From positions 930,001 to 994,000 of the forward strand of contig CAVSRB010000003.1 in the NCBI GenBank assembly GCA_963730305.1: a DNA stretch of 64,000 bases, in the 5' to 3' direction. Below are positions 26,343-34,219 of this stretch, piece by piece. Each line of letters opens with the position of its first letter. Within the stretch, counting starts at the first letter, position 1. The translations under genes and the position numbers were made by a program. The stretch is from CAMYMQ01 sp963730305 (GTDB lineage: Bacteria; Pseudomonadota; Alphaproteobacteria; Bin65). Below the pieces are notes generated by a model, which made no database searches, was not told the DNA's origin, and worked only from the letters and a program-made list of their open reading frames with translations.

Positions 26343-26999
26343 TTGGCCAGCGATCGCACCCGCGGCGATGACACCATTGTCATCAAGAAGTACGCCAACC
26401 GCCGCCTCTACAACACGGCGACCAGCAGCTATGTGACCCTCGACGACCTCTGCCACATGGTCAAGGACGGGGCGGAATTCGTCGTCTACGACGCCAAGTC
26501 GGGCGAGGACATCACCCGTTCCGTGCTGACGCAGATAATCGTCGAGGAAGAGGCCAAGGGGCAGAACCTGCTGCCGATCAGCTTCCTGCGCCAGCTCATC
26601 GGCTTCTACGGCGATTCGCTCCAGGGCCTGGTGCCGAAGTATCTCGAGCAGAGCATGCACAGCTTCGCCGAGAACCAGGTTCAGATGCGGCGCTACCTGT
26701 CACAGGCCTTCGACGGCATGTTCCCGTTCGGCTCGATCGAGGACATCAACAAGAAGAACATGGCGCTGTTCGAGCAGACGCTGTCGATGCTCAACCCGTT
26801 CCAGCCGGGCGAGCCGGGCGCGGCGCCCGCCGCCAAGGCGCCGGCCAACGGCGACGAAGCGCCCAAGGGCGACGCCGAGGCGAACCCGCTGAACGACCTG
26901 CAGAAGAAGATCGACGCGCTCCAGCAGCAGGTCGAGGCGCTGTCCCGCACGGCCGAGCCGGAAACCGCCAAGCCCGGCGGCACCAAGTCGAAGGGCTAG
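26343..26999 (+). CDS. phaR: Polyhydroxyalkanoate synthesis repressor PhaR
   Basis: DNA- and PHB-binding repressor of PHA genes, 218 residues. The N-terminal PHB accumulation regulatory domain reads IKKYANRRLYNTATSSYVTLDDLCHMVKDG at about residues 13-42. The PHB_acc domain follows (QIIVEEEAKGQNLLPISFLRQLIGFYG). The C-terminus is an Ala/Pro-rich linker plus a short coiled coil (DLQKKIDALQQQVEALS). No ATG is well placed. The TTG at 26343, with GGGAG nine bases upstream, gives the expected N-terminus. PHB binding releases it from DNA in characterised homologues. Confidence 0.92.
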   Translation: MASDRTRGDDTIVIKKYANRRLYNTATSSYVTLDDLCHMVKDGAEFVVYDAKSGEDITRSVLTQIIVEEEAKGQNLLPISFLRQLIGFYGDSLQGLVPKYLEQSMHSFAENQVQMRRYLSQAFDGMFPFGSIEDINKKNMALFEQTLSMLNPFQPGEPGAAPAAKAPANGDEAPKGDAEANPLNDLQKKIDALQQQVEALSRTAEPETAKPGGTKSKG

Positions 27000-27003
27000 G
27001 CCC

Positions 27004-27070
27004 GACGCGCACCGTCCAGGCCTGACGCACCGTCGAGGCCTGACGCACCGTCGAGGCCTGACGCACCGTC
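27004..27070. repeat. 18-bp tandem repeat downstream of phaR
   Basis: Units GCCTGACGCACCGTCGAG at 27020-27037 and 27038-27055 are identical. A 15-base partial copy is at 27056-27070 and a degenerate one at 27004-27019. It lies five bases after the phaR stop in the 144-bp gap between convergent genes. There are no variable spacers, so it is not a CRISPR. Confidence 0.85.
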
Positions 27071-27143
27071 ACTTGGGCGGGAACGGCGAAACGCCCCGCC
27101 CGCGGTCACGGACGGTGGCTCCAGGACACAGAACAGGATCAGA

Positions 27144-29060
27144 TCAGAGGTTGGCCTGGACCGGCGGCGGCTTGCGGCGCGACCCGTCGGGCTTGGTGTT
27201 GGCCTTGTTGTCGGCGGGGGCGTTGTCGGCGACAGCCAGAGGCTTCGGAGCAGCCTTTGCGGCGGCCGCGGTCTTTTTCTTGCCCTTGGGTCCAGGCGAC
27301 GGGGCCGGCGCGGCGTTACACGGCTGCGCGCCGCGGGGCTCGGCCGTGCCGCTCGGCTCCGGCAGCGTGATCTTCGACGTGTGCCGCCACGGCGTGCCGA
27401 TCTCGGGCCGGCCGAAATAGTAGCCCTGCAGGTAGTCGACGCCGTGCTCGCGCAGCACGCGGACGTCGTCGCCGGTCTCGACGCATTCGGCCACGGTCTT
27501 GAGGCCGAAGCCCTTGGCCAGATCGACCAGCGAGCGCAGGAAGAGCTGGTTGTCCGGGCTGGACGCGATGTTGCGGACGAAGCAGCCGTCGATCTTGACG
27601 ATGTCGACCTGCAAGGCGCGCAGGTTGCGGAAACTGGTGTTGCCGGCGCCGAAATCGTCCAGCGCGACGCCGCAGCCCAGCTCGCGCAGGGCGTCGACGA
27701 AGCGGGCCGACTCGTCGATGTCGCGCAGCGCGACCGTCTCGGTGATCTCGATGGTCATGCGGTTGGCGATGTCCGGCCGCAGCTGGATCAGCTCGACCAA
27801 GCGCTGCTGCCAGGCGCGGTCGCCGGCGGTCACCGCCGAGACGTTGACCGCAAGGTGGATCTCGTCGTCGTTGAGCAGCGCCTCGGCCGCCATTTCGAGG
27901 ACCTTCTGGTCGACCTGGCGGACCATGCCGAGCTCTTCGATCACGGGCACGAAGCTGCCCGCGGCGATGATCTCGCCGCCCTCGCCGATCATCCTGAGCA
28001 GGCACTCGTAGTGGACGATGCGGCCGGTCGCGGCCTCGACGATCGGCTGGTAGGCGAGCACCAGGCGGTCGTTCTTGAGCGCGTTGAGCACGCGCTCGGC
28101 GATGGCGATGTTTTCCTTCTGGCCGGCGCGCAGCACGTCGGTCGTCTGGTAGCGCAGGAAGGTGTTGCGGCCGGCGAGCTTGGCTTCGCGCAGGGCGACG
28201 TCGGCCTTGGCCATGATGTCGTGGGCGCTCTCGCCCTCCTGGCAGAACTCGGCGCAGCCGATCGACGCGGTCACGAAGACCGGTCCGCTCGGCGTGTCGA
28301 CCGGGGCCGCGCGCATCTCCTCGAGGATGTGCTGGCCGATCTCCTCGACCCGCGCCGGCGGGCAGTCGGCGACGATGATGCCGAAACAGTCGCCCCCGAC
28401 CCGGCCGATCGCGTCGCCGATCGGCGGCCGCGTGTCCAGGCGGTGCGACAGGTCGACCAGCACCGCGTCGCCGGCCTCATGGCCGAAGGCGTTGTTGATC
28501 AGCGACAGGTGGTCGATGCCGATGACGAAATAGGCGCCGCCGCGGGCGTAGCGCTGGTTGAACTGGAGCACGTCGTCGAGCGCCTCGGACAGGCGCAGAC
28601 GGTTGAACAGCCCGGTCAGCTTGTCGTGCCGGACCTCGTACTTGAGCCGCGCCTCGCTCTCCTTGCGCTGGGTGACCACGCGCAGCGTGCCGGCGAGCCG
28701 GACCGGCTTGCCGTTGATCGTGTCGATCGCCGCGCCGCGCTCGTTGATCCACATGGTCCCGCCGTCCTCGCCGGCGATGCGGTACTCGCAGTCGAACGGC
28801 TCGCCCGAATCCTTGTGGGCGCTCAACGCGCGGCGGCGGCGGATCAGGTCCTCGGGAACGATATGACGCAGGAAATCGCGGCCCTGGGTGGTCTTGAGGC
28901 CGCCGGTGATGGGGTCGAGCACCTCGCTCGCGCCGGACCAGATGACCGCGTCGTTCTGCAGATCCCACAGATACGCGACGTCGCCCGAAGCGTGAACGGC
29001 TGCTTGAACCCGCTTCAGGTCGTCCTGGTCTGTCTTCTTGCCGGCACGTGCCGATTTCAC
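27144..29060 (-). CDS. PAS-GGDEF-EAL cyclic-di-GMP protein with degenerate GGDEF
   Basis: 638 residues. An N-terminal PAS/PAC domain (about 15-130) is followed by GGDEF (about 145-300), EAL (about 320-560) and a disordered Lys/Ala/Pro-rich tail of ~70 residues. The cyclase signature is GGDCF (RVGGDCFGII) and no RxxD inhibitory site is visible, so cyclase activity is unlikely. The phosphodiesterase side keeps the metal-binding Glu (ECLLR in place of EALLR), EITET, LDDFGAG, KIDG and the late Glu in AECVE, so hydrolysis of c-di-GMP is plausible. No transmembrane segment is seen. It is convergent with phaR. Confidence 0.9.
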   Translation of the reverse strand: MKSARAGKKTDQDDLKRVQAAVHASGDVAYLWDLQNDAVIWSGASEVLDPITGGLKTTQGRDFLRHIVPEDLIRRRRALSAHKDSGEPFDCEYRIAGEDGGTMWINERGAAIDTINGKPVRLAGTLRVVTQRKESEARLKYEVRHDKLTGLFNRLRLSEALDDVLQFNQRYARGGAYFVIGIDHLSLINNAFGHEAGDAVLVDLSHRLDTRPPIGDAIGRVGGDCFGIIVADCPPARVEEIGQHILEEMRAAPVDTPSGPVFVTASIGCAEFCQEGESAHDIMAKADVALREAKLAGRNTFLRYQTTDVLRAGQKENIAIAERVLNALKNDRLVLAYQPIVEAATGRIVHYECLLRMIGEGGEIIAAGSFVPVIEELGMVRQVDQKVLEMAAEALLNDDEIHLAVNVSAVTAGDRAWQQRLVELIQLRPDIANRMTIEITETVALRDIDESARFVDALRELGCGVALDDFGAGNTSFRNLRALQVDIVKIDGCFVRNIASSPDNQLFLRSLVDLAKGFGLKTVAECVETGDDVRVLREHGVDYLQGYYFGRPEIGTPWRHTSKITLPEPSGTAEPRGAQPCNAAPAPSPGPKGKKKTAAAAKAAPKPLAVADNAPADNKANTKPDGSRRKPPPVQANL

Positions 29061-29193
29061 TCGTGGCCCCCTGCAACTGATCGTTGTCAGCTGGTGTTAA
29101 CCTATTTGAGCGTGCCGAACCTATCGCGAGAAGATTAACCAAACCCTAATCGCGAGCGCCCGAATTAAGGCAGCGCCCCGGCTGGCGGGGGAT

Positions 29194-30517
29194 TCAGTCG
29201 ACCGTGGCGAGGACGTCGCGGAGGGTCTGGACCATGCGGTCGACGTGGGATCGTTCGACGATCAGCGGCGGCGACAGCGCGATGATGTCGCCGGTCACCC
29301 GGATCATCAGGCCGGCCTCGAAACAGCGCACGAATGCCTCGTAGGCGCGCGCGCCCGGTGCGCCCGGCCGCGGCTCCAGCTCTATGCCGGCGACGAGGCC
29401 GAGGGTGCGCAGGTCGACCACGTGGCGCGTCCCGCGCAGGCCGTGGATCGCGTCGGCCCAATCGTCGGCCAGTCCGGCGGCGCGGCCGGCCAGATCCTCG
29501 TCGCGATGGATGTCGAGCGTCGCCAGCGCCGCGGCGCAGGCGACCGGGTGGCCCGAATAGGTATAGCCGTGGAACAGCTCGATCGACCGCTCCGGCCCCG
29601 TCATGAAGGAATCGTAAATTTCGCCGCGCACGAGCACCGCGCCCATCGGCACGGTCGAGTTGGTCAGGCCCTTGGCCAGGGTCATGATGTCGGGCGTCAC
29701 GCCGAAGTAATCGGCCGCGAACATGGCGCCGAGCCGGCCGAAGCCGGTGATGACCTCGTCGAAGATCAGCAGCAGGCCGTGCTTGTCGCACAGCGCGCGC
29801 AGCCGTTCGAGGTAGCCCTTGGGCGGGACCAGCACCCCGGTCGAGCCCGCCATCGGCTCGACGATCACCGCGGCAATGGTGTCGGCGCCGTGCAGCGCGA
29901 CCAGGCTCTCCAGGGCGTCGGCGAACTCGGCGCCGTGTTCCGGCTGGCCACGCGACCAGGCGTTGCGGGCGAGGTCGTGGGTGTGCGGCAGATGATCGAC
30001 GTGGGGCAGCAGCGCGAACATCTTGCGATTGTTGGTGATGCCGCCGACCGAGATGCCGCCGAAGCCGACCCCGTGATAGCCGCGCTCGCGCCCGATCAGC
30101 ACGCGCCGCTGCGGCTCGCCCCGGGCGTGGTGGTAGGCGAGCGCGATCTTGAGCGCGGTGTCGCAGGCCTCCGAGCCCGAATTGACGAAGAAGGCGTGGT
30201 CGAGCCCCTCGGGGGTCAACGATGTCAGCCGACCCGGCGAGCTCGAAGGCGATCGGATGGCCCATCTGGAACGACGGCGCATAGTCGAGCGCCGCGGCCT
30301 GCGCGCCGACCGCCTCGGCGATGGCGCGCCGGTTGTGGCCGGCGTTGACCGACCACAGGCCGGAGGTGCCGTCGAGGACCTCGCGCCCGTCGGCGGCGCG
30401 GTAGTACACGCCGTCGGCCGCGACCAGCATCCGCGGGTTCGCCTTGAACTGGCGGTTCGCCGTGAACGGCATCCAGAAGGGTTCGAGGTCGTTGGCCGAA
30501 GCGCCGGGATTGTCCAT
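29194..30517 (-). CDS. Class III aminotransferase, omega-amino acid:pyruvate type (one frameshift)
   Basis: About 440 residues of the PLP fold-type I omega-transaminase family. It starts MDNPGASANDLEPFWMPFTANRQFK, the usual opening of beta-alanine:pyruvate transaminases. It contains FFVNSGSEACDTALKIA, LLIFDEVITGFGRLG, TLAKGLTNSTVPMGAV (PLP lysine in AKG) and GYTYSGHPVACAAALATL. A one-base insertion near 30232 splits the frame between AFELAG and LTPEGLDHAFF. It is divergent from the acyl-CoA synthetase gene with a 144-bp gap. The substrate could be beta-alanine, taurine or a polyamine. Confidence 0.88.
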
Positions 30518-30661
30518 GACGTCGCTGCTCGCCGATGCGGGGGATAACCCGTTATCGCGCCGGCCCCACCTTCGGTCAACGCTGCGTCCCGGCGGCGGTG
30601 TTGGCGCGGACGGAGGACGGGCTATATGCTGCGGCCGACTTCTTTCGAACCGGGAACAACC

Positions 30662-32201
30662 ATGACCGAATCCGCGACCTTGTGGGACCTCTTGGCGGCG
30701 GGCGCCGACGCCGCGCCCGCCCTGCTGGCCGAGGGGCAGCCGGTGCTGACCTATGCCGGCCTGCGCGAGCAGGTGGCCGAGACCGTGGCGGCGCTGAACG
30801 CCCGCGGCATCGGCCGCAACGACCGGGTGGCGATCGTGCTGCCCAACGGGCCGGAGATGGCGCTGTCCTTCGTCGCGGTCGGCGCGGGCGCAACCACGGC
30901 GCCGCTCAACCCGGCCTACCGGGCGGAGGAGTTCGAGTTCTACCTGAGCGACCTCGACGCCAAGGCCCTGATCGTCGCCGACGGGCGTCGACACGCCGGC
31001 CACCGCCGTGGCCGAGAAGCTCGGCGTGCCGGTGATCACCCTGACGCCGACGCCCGACCGGGGCGCAGGACGGTTCACCCTCGGCGGCGACGCCGCCGGC
31101 GCGAGCGGGGGCGCGAGCGGGGACGCCTTCGCCGAGCCGGACGACGTCGCCCTGGTCCTGCACACCTCGGGCACCACCTCGCGGCCCAAGATCGTGCCGC
31201 TGACCCATCGCAACGTCTGCACCTCGGCGCGCAACATCGCCACCACCCTGGCGCTGACCCCGGACGACCGCTGCCTCAACGTGATGCCGCTGTTCCACAT
31301 CCACGGGCTGATCGGGGCGCTGCTGTCGAGCCTGCACGCGGGCGCGAGCGTGTTCGCGTCGCCCGGCTTCAACGCCCTGCGCTTCTTCGCCTGGATGGAG
31401 GAGGCCAAGCCGACCTGGTACAGCGCGGTGCCGACCATGCACCAGGCGATCCTCGCGCGGGCGGGCCGAAACCGGGAAACGATAGCCGCCAACCCGCTGC
31501 GGCTGATCCGGTCGTCCTCGTCGTCGCTGCCGCCGCAGGTGATGGCGGCGCTGGAGGAGACCTTCGGCTGCCCGGTGATCGAATCCTACGGCATGACCGA
31601 GGCGGCCCACCAGATGGCGTCGAACCCGCTGCCGCCCGCAGCGCGCAAGCCCGGATCGGTCGGCGTCGCCGCCGGGCCGGAAGTTTCCGTCCTGAACGAA
31701 AAGAACGAACCGGTCGCCGCGGGCGCGATCGGCGAGATCTGCATCAAGGGTCCGAACGTCACCCCCGGTTACGAGAACAACCCGAAGGCCAACGACGAGG
31801 CCTTCGCCGGCGGCTGGTTCCACACCGGCGACCAGGGCCGGCTCGACGAGGACGGCTACCTGTTCATCACCGGGCGGATCAAGGAGATCATCAACCGCGG
31901 CGGCGAGAAGATCTCGCCCCGCGAGATCGACGAGATCCTGCTCGACCATCCCGCGGTCGACCAGGCGGTGACCTTCGCCCTGCCCCACGACAAGCTGGGC
32001 GAGGAGGTCGCCGCGGCGATCGTGCTCAAGGAGGGCCAGAGCGCGACCGAGCGCGAGCTGCGCGACTTCGTCGCCACGCGGGTCGCCGACTTCAAGGTGC
32101 CGCGCAAGATCGTGTTCGTGGCCGAGATCCCCAAGGGCGCGACCGGCAAGCTGCAGCGCATCGGCCTGCACGAGAAGCTGACCGCCGAGCTCGGCGCGTA
32201 G
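30662..32201 (+). CDS. Acyl-CoA synthetase, oxalyl-CoA synthetase (AAE3/Pcs60)-like, one frameshift
   Basis: AMP-forming ligase of about 512 residues. The ATP-binding signature reads LHTSGTTSRPKIVPLTHRN, and the Thr-Ser-Arg variant is typical of the plant AAE3/yeast Pcs60 oxalyl-CoA synthetases. The remaining core motifs are YGMTEAAHQM, GWFHTGDQGRLDEDGYLFITGRIKE and the catalytic Lys in GATGKLQRI. A one-base insertion near 30984 divides IVADG from VDTPATAV. It reads into a panE-like gene 27 bp downstream. Oxalate as substrate is inferred from the signature only; no oxalyl-CoA decarboxylase is in view. Confidence 0.85.
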
Positions 32202-32228
32202 GGGCGGCCGGATGGGGGCAAGGACGCA

Positions 32229-33209
32229 ATGAAGATCGCGATCTACGGCGCCGGCGCGATCGGCGGCTTTCTCGGCTGCGAGCTGTCGCGCGCCGGCTGC
32301 GACGTGACCATGATCGCCCGGCGCCAGACCCTGGCGGCGATCCGCGAGAACGGCCTGACCTTGCAGATCGCCGGCGAGACCCGGACGGCGCGGCCGGCCG
32401 CGACCGACGATCCGGCCGAGGCGGGCCCGCAGGACTACGTGATCGTCGCGGTCAAGGCCAACGCCGCCCCGACGATCGCCCGATCGATGGTGCCGCTGCT
32501 CGGCCCCGACACCGCCGTGGTCACCGCCACCAACGGCGTGCCCTGGTGGTACTGCTACAAGCAGGGCGGGTCGCTGGACGGGCGCATCCTGGAGACCGTC
32601 GACCCCGGCGGCATCCAGTGGAAGACGCTCGGCCCCGAGCGGGCGATCGGCTGTGTCGTCTATCCCGCCGCCGAGGCGGTCGCGCCCGGCGTGATCCGCC
32701 ACATCTCCGAGGACCGCTTCACCCTCGGCGAGCCGGACGGCACCAAGTCCGACCGGGTCAACGCGCTGGCCGAGGCGCTGCGCGAGGCCGGCTTCACCGC
32801 GCCGGTGCGGCCGCACATCCGCAACGAGATCTGGGTCAAGCTGTGGGGCAACCTGTGCTTCAACCCGATCAGCGCGCTGACCCACGCGACCCTGGAGCAG
32901 ATGGCGAACGATCCCGGCGTCCGCGCCGTCGCCCACGCCATGATGGTCGAGGCCCAGGCGATCGGCGAGGCGATCGGCGTGCGCTTCGCGATCGACGTCG
33001 ACAAGCGCATCGACGGCGCCGGCGCGATCGGCGCGCACCGCACCTCGATGCTGCAGGACCTGGAGGCGGGCCGGCCGCTGGAGATCGACGCGCTGGTCAC
33101 CGTGGTCCAGGAGCTCGGCGCGCTGGTCGGGATCGAGACGCCGACGATCGACATCGTCGCGGCGCTGATCCGCCTGCGCGGCCGCGTCGCCGGGCTCTAC
33201 GGCGGATAG
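32229..33209 (+). CDS. 2-dehydropantoate 2-reductase family protein
   Basis: 326 residues with the NADPH motif YGAGAIGGFLG at residues 5-15, VIVAVKANA (active-site Lys) near 75 and the ApbA C-terminal domain (IWVKLWGNLCFNPISALT; later RTSMLQDLEAGRPLEID with the catalytic Glu). ApbA/PanE enzymes reduce ketopantoate in coenzyme A synthesis. Several paralogues have other keto-acid substrates, and nothing here shows which applies. It lies within a same-strand run with the upstream ligase and the downstream PrsW. Confidence 0.88.
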   Translation: MKIAIYGAGAIGGFLGCELSRAGCDVTMIARRQTLAAIRENGLTLQIAGETRTARPAATDDPAEAGPQDYVIVAVKANAAPTIARSMVPLLGPDTAVVTATNGVPWWYCYKQGGSLDGRILETVDPGGIQWKTLGPERAIGCVVYPAAEAVAPGVIRHISEDRFTLGEPDGTKSDRVNALAEALREAGFTAPVRPHIRNEIWVKLWGNLCFNPISALTHATLEQMANDPGVRAVAHAMMVEAQAIGEAIGVRFAIDVDKRIDGAGAIGAHRTSMLQDLEAGRPLEIDALVTVVQELGALVGIETPTIDIVAALIRLRGRVAGLYGG

Positions 33210-33224
33210 CGCCGGCGCGGCCCG

Positions 33225-33977
33225 GTGCAGATCGCCCTCGCCTTCCTGGCCGCGCTGCTGCCGGCGGTCGTCTTGCTCGTCGCGGTCTGGGTCTGGTTGT
33301 TCCGGCGGCATCGCCCCGGCGTGTTCTGGGCCGCGGTCGGCTTCGGCGTGGTCGCGACCATTGCCGCGCTCATCCTCCAGCTCCCGTTGATCGGGCCGGT
33401 CGAACGCTCGGTGCGCTCGGGCAGCCCCTACCTGCTGATCGTGCTGGTCGTCGTCGCGTTGATCGAGGAGGCCTCGAAATACGCCGCCTGGCGCATCTGC
33501 CTGGCGATCTTCCGCCGACCGATCATGAGCCGCATCAGCGTGGCCGCCGGCTGCGGCGCGGCGGCGGCGCTGGGGTTCGCCGGCATCGAGAACCTGCTGT
33601 TCAACATCGGCATCGCCGCCAACCTGAACCGGGTGAACTGGGACGTGGCCGCGGCCCGGGGCCTGGCCACCGTGCCGCTCCACGCGACCACCGGGTTCAT
33701 CATCGGCATGCTCGCCTGGCGCATCCATGCGCGCCGGCGCCGCGGGGCCTGGTCATGGGTCGCGCTGATCGGCGTCCCGTTCGCCCTGCACGCGGGCTTC
33801 AACCTGATCCAGGCGATCGGCGGCACGCGCCGGCCGCTGGTCATGGGCCTGGGCCGCGACCAGTGGCTCTGGGTCGTGCTGGCGGGCGTGCTGGTCTGGG
33901 TCTCGGCGGCGCTGGCGATCCGCTACTTCATCGTCCAGCGGCGCAGGGCCCGGCGCCACCGCGAACCGGCGCGATGA
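33225..33977 (+). CDS. PrsW-family intramembrane metalloprotease-like protein
   Basis: A 250-residue integral membrane protein with about seven helices. It carries the PrsW signatures in the expected order: EEASK (EExxK) near residue 81, GFAGIENLLF near 118, a His in VPLHATTGF near 150 and a final ALHAGFN near 185. PrsW proteases cleave membrane anti-sigma factors in Bacillus; alphaproteobacterial targets are not known. The GTG start at 33225 follows panE by 15 bases. It overlaps the next gene as ATGA. Confidence 0.85.
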   Translation: MQIALAFLAALLPAVVLLVAVWVWLFRRHRPGVFWAAVGFGVVATIAALILQLPLIGPVERSVRSGSPYLLIVLVVVALIEEASKYAAWRICLAIFRRPIMSRISVAAGCGAAAALGFAGIENLLFNIGIAANLNRVNWDVAAARGLATVPLHATTGFIIGMLAWRIHARRRRGAWSWVALIGVPFALHAGFNLIQAIGGTRRPLVMGLGRDQWLWVVLAGVLVWVSAALAIRYFIVQRRRARRHREPAR

Positions 33978-34219
33978 TCCGCACGCCGTGCAACAAGGTC
34001 TGCCAGCTCGATTTCGAGACGGGCTGGTGTTTCGGCTGCGGCCGGACCGGGCAGGAAATTCAGAATTGGCTGAAGTATACCGACGCCGAGCGCGACGCGG
34101 TGATCGCCGACGGCCCCCGCCGGCTGGCGGCGATGGGCCTGCCGCCCGAGGGCGACGTCGAGGAAGCGGAGCGGCGGGCGGCGGCGCAGCGGATGCGGCC
34201 GCCGCCCTCTGGCGCCTAG
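33974..34219 (+). CDS. DUF1289 small cysteine-rich protein
   Basis: 81 residues starting MIRTPCNKVCQLDFETGWCFGCGRTGQEI. This is the DUF1289 pattern with four Cys in two pairs, likely a small metal-binding fold, followed by the conserved W. It then has an Arg/Glu-rich tail. The function is unknown. It is translationally coupled to the PrsW gene through a 4-base overlap, and its stop codon overlaps the convergent monooxygenase stop by four bases. Confidence 0.88.
   Translation: MIRTPCNKVCQLDFETGWCFGCGRTGQEIQNWLKYTDAERDAVIADGPRRLAAMGLPPEGDVEEAERRAAAQRMRPPPSGA

Noticed and set aside
27020..27070. CRISPR array
   Set aside because: The repeats are directly adjacent, without spacers, and only 18 bp long; this is a simple tandem repeat.
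29194..32201. Oxalate catabolism operon
   Set aside because: The ligase signature resembles oxalyl-CoA synthetases, but no oxalyl-CoA decarboxylase or formyl-CoA transferase is nearby, so no pathway was claimed.
30906..33728. A 940-codon open frame on the minus strand, antisense to the ligase and panE-like genes
   Set aside because: It is rich in Arg/Gly/Asp/Gln/His without any domain, runs opposite to clearly conserved genes, and is the expected by-product of about 70 % GC codon usage. Similar shadows (1103-2599 minus, 36577-39606 plus, 33988-36576 plus, 9162-10724 plus, 23249-25360 plus) were dropped for the same reason.
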